Below, piece by piece: positions 25,386 through 26,169 of a stretch of 26,169 nt of DNA. The first letter of the stretch is position 1. Each line of letters opens with the position of its first letter. A model generated the notes under the pieces. It worked only from the letters and a program-made list of their open reading frames with translations, searched no databases and had not been told where the DNA came from. This stretch comes from an uncultured Desulfovibrio sp. (GTDB lineage Bacteria > Desulfobacterota > Desulfovibrionia > Desulfovibrionales > Desulfovibrionaceae). The stretch lies in NCBI GenBank assembly GCA_900547595.1, contig URHE01000022.1:1-26169 (forward strand), read 5' to 3'. Made by a program: the position numbers and the translations under genes.

Positions 25386-26169
25386 ATGACCCGCAAAGAC
25401 CGCACCGAGGGCATCTACAGCCGCCGCGAAGTGCTCGATGAAAGCGAGCGCCGTCAATACTGCCTCATCCAGCTCAAGGACCTTCTTTCCTACGCCTACC
25501 GCTATTCGGAGGACGTCAAGAAGCGCTTTGACCGCGCCCAGTTCAATGTGGAGAAATTCAAGACCCTTTCGGACATCAAGCACATCCCCATCCTCAAGAA
25601 GAAGGAACTCATCTTCCTCCAGTCCATGGGGCCCCGGCTCGGCGGCCTGCTTACCAAGGACATCGGCGAGCTCAAGCGCGTCTTTCTCTCGCCCGGGCCC
25701 ATCTTTGACCCCGAGGATCGCGGGGAGGACTACTGGGGCTATACCGAGGCCTTCTATTCCGTGGGCTTCCGGCCCGGCGACGCGGTGCAGAACACCTTCA
25801 ACTACCAGCTCACCCCGGCGGGCCTGATGTTCGAGGAGCCGCTGCGCAACCTCGGCTGCGCGGTCATTCCGGCGGGCCCCAGCGATGCGGCCACCCAGCT
25901 CGACATCATGCAGAAACTGCGCGTCTGCGGCTATGTGGGCACGCCGAGCTTCCTCATGCACCTGGCCCAGAAGGCGGAGGAAAAGGGCCTCAACCTGCGC
26001 AAGGATCTGTTCCTAGAGGTGGCCTTTGTGACCGGCGAGCGCCTTTCCGAAAAAATGCGCTCGCAGATGGAAAAGAAGTACGACCTCATCATGCGCCAGG
26101 GCTACGGCACGGCGGACGTGGGCTGCATCGGCTACGAATGCTTCCACAAAACCGGCCTGCACATTGCCA
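25386..26169 (+). CDS. PaaK-like (phenylacetate-CoA ligase family) protein, 3'-truncated by window end
   Basis: The first 261 residues of an adenylate-forming-family protein close to phenylacetate-CoA ligase (PaaK). It starts at the ATG with GGGAG six bases ahead. Supporting segments: RREVLDESERRQYCLIQLKDLL (typical N-terminus), FKTLSDIKHIPILKKKEL (residues 58-75) and RQGYGTADVGCIGYECFHKTGLHIA near the cut end, which parallels the YGLSE...GPGVA...EC...GLHI stretch of PaaK. The phosphate-binding loop SSGTTGKPT expected near residue 102 is missing. That place reads VFLSPGPIFDPEDRGED. It may bind a nucleotide differently or have lost ligase activity. Substrate unknown. It is preceded by the hairpin-rich leader and reads away from glnS. 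The rest of the gene lies outside the window. Confidence 0.8.
   Translation, partial: MTRKDRTEGIYSRREVLDESERRQYCLIQLKDLLSYAYRYSEDVKKRFDRAQFNVEKFKTLSDIKHIPILKKKELIFLQSMGPRLGGLLTKDIGELKRVFLSPGPIFDPEDRGEDYWGYTEAFYSVGFRPGDAVQNTFNYQLTPAGLMFEEPLRNLGCAVIPAGPSDAATQLDIMQKLRVCGYVGTPSFLMHLAQKAEEKGLNLRKDLFLEVAFVTGERLSEKMRSQMEKKYDLIMRQGYGTADVGCIGYECFHKTGLHIA

Overview
The window is high-GC DNA with dense coding, strong Shine-Dalgarno sites and many sigma-54-type promoters. The gene content (isethionate-type glycyl radical enzyme, TRAP uptake, TauE exporter, rpsL-rpsG-fusA beside lepA and glnS) fits a sulfite-reducing deltaproteobacterium of the Desulfovibrionaceae, possibly a gut-type Desulfovibrio. This taxonomic call is an inference from gene content and composition; no rRNA or sulfite reductase gene is present to confirm it.

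Left half (about 121-15329): an organosulfonate island. On the minus strand, read from 5834 down to 121, lie a DctP-type binding protein, small and large TRAP permeases, an exported protein of unknown function, an amidohydrolase-like protein without the usual metal ligands, and a TauE/SafE-type exporter. Divergently on the plus strand are an iron-type alcohol dehydrogenase and an MmsA-type (CoA-acylating class) aldehyde dehydrogenase, then a Crp/Fnr-family regulator, the glycyl radical enzyme, its radical-SAM activase and a PAS-sigma-54 activator. The glycyl radical enzyme carries Arg189, Gln193, Trp374, Cys468, Glu470 and Gly806, which matches isethionate sulfite-lyase (IslA/IseG) almost residue for residue as I remember it. 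The proposed flow is: isethionate enters by TRAP, IslA cleaves it to acetaldehyde and sulfite, the MmsA-like enzyme makes acetyl-CoA (or the alcohol dehydrogenase makes ethanol), and sulfite is respired or exported by TauE. The alcohol dehydrogenase could instead be a sulfoacetaldehyde reductase feeding isethionate.

Regulation is unusually legible. The lyase gene has a -24/-12 promoter, a perfect IHF consensus just upstream, and a helically spaced set of GCAAA boxes further up. The alcohol dehydrogenase has its own -24/-12 promoter. A 15-base element is shared (14/15) by the two divergent sides of the transporter/dehydrogenase intergenic region. A strong hairpin separates lyase from activase.

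Right half (about 15330-26169): housekeeping. htpG (minus) shares a bidirectional terminator with the regulator. lepA (plus) is followed by a small minus-strand zinc-ribbon protein. Then come rpsL, rpsG and fusA (plus), ended by a strong terminator with no tuf, and glnS converging on it. The window ends inside a PaaK-like adenylate-forming protein that lacks the canonical phosphate-binding loop and sits behind a leader made of six consecutive perfect inverted repeats.

No tRNA, rRNA, CRISPR array or intact insertion sequence was seen.
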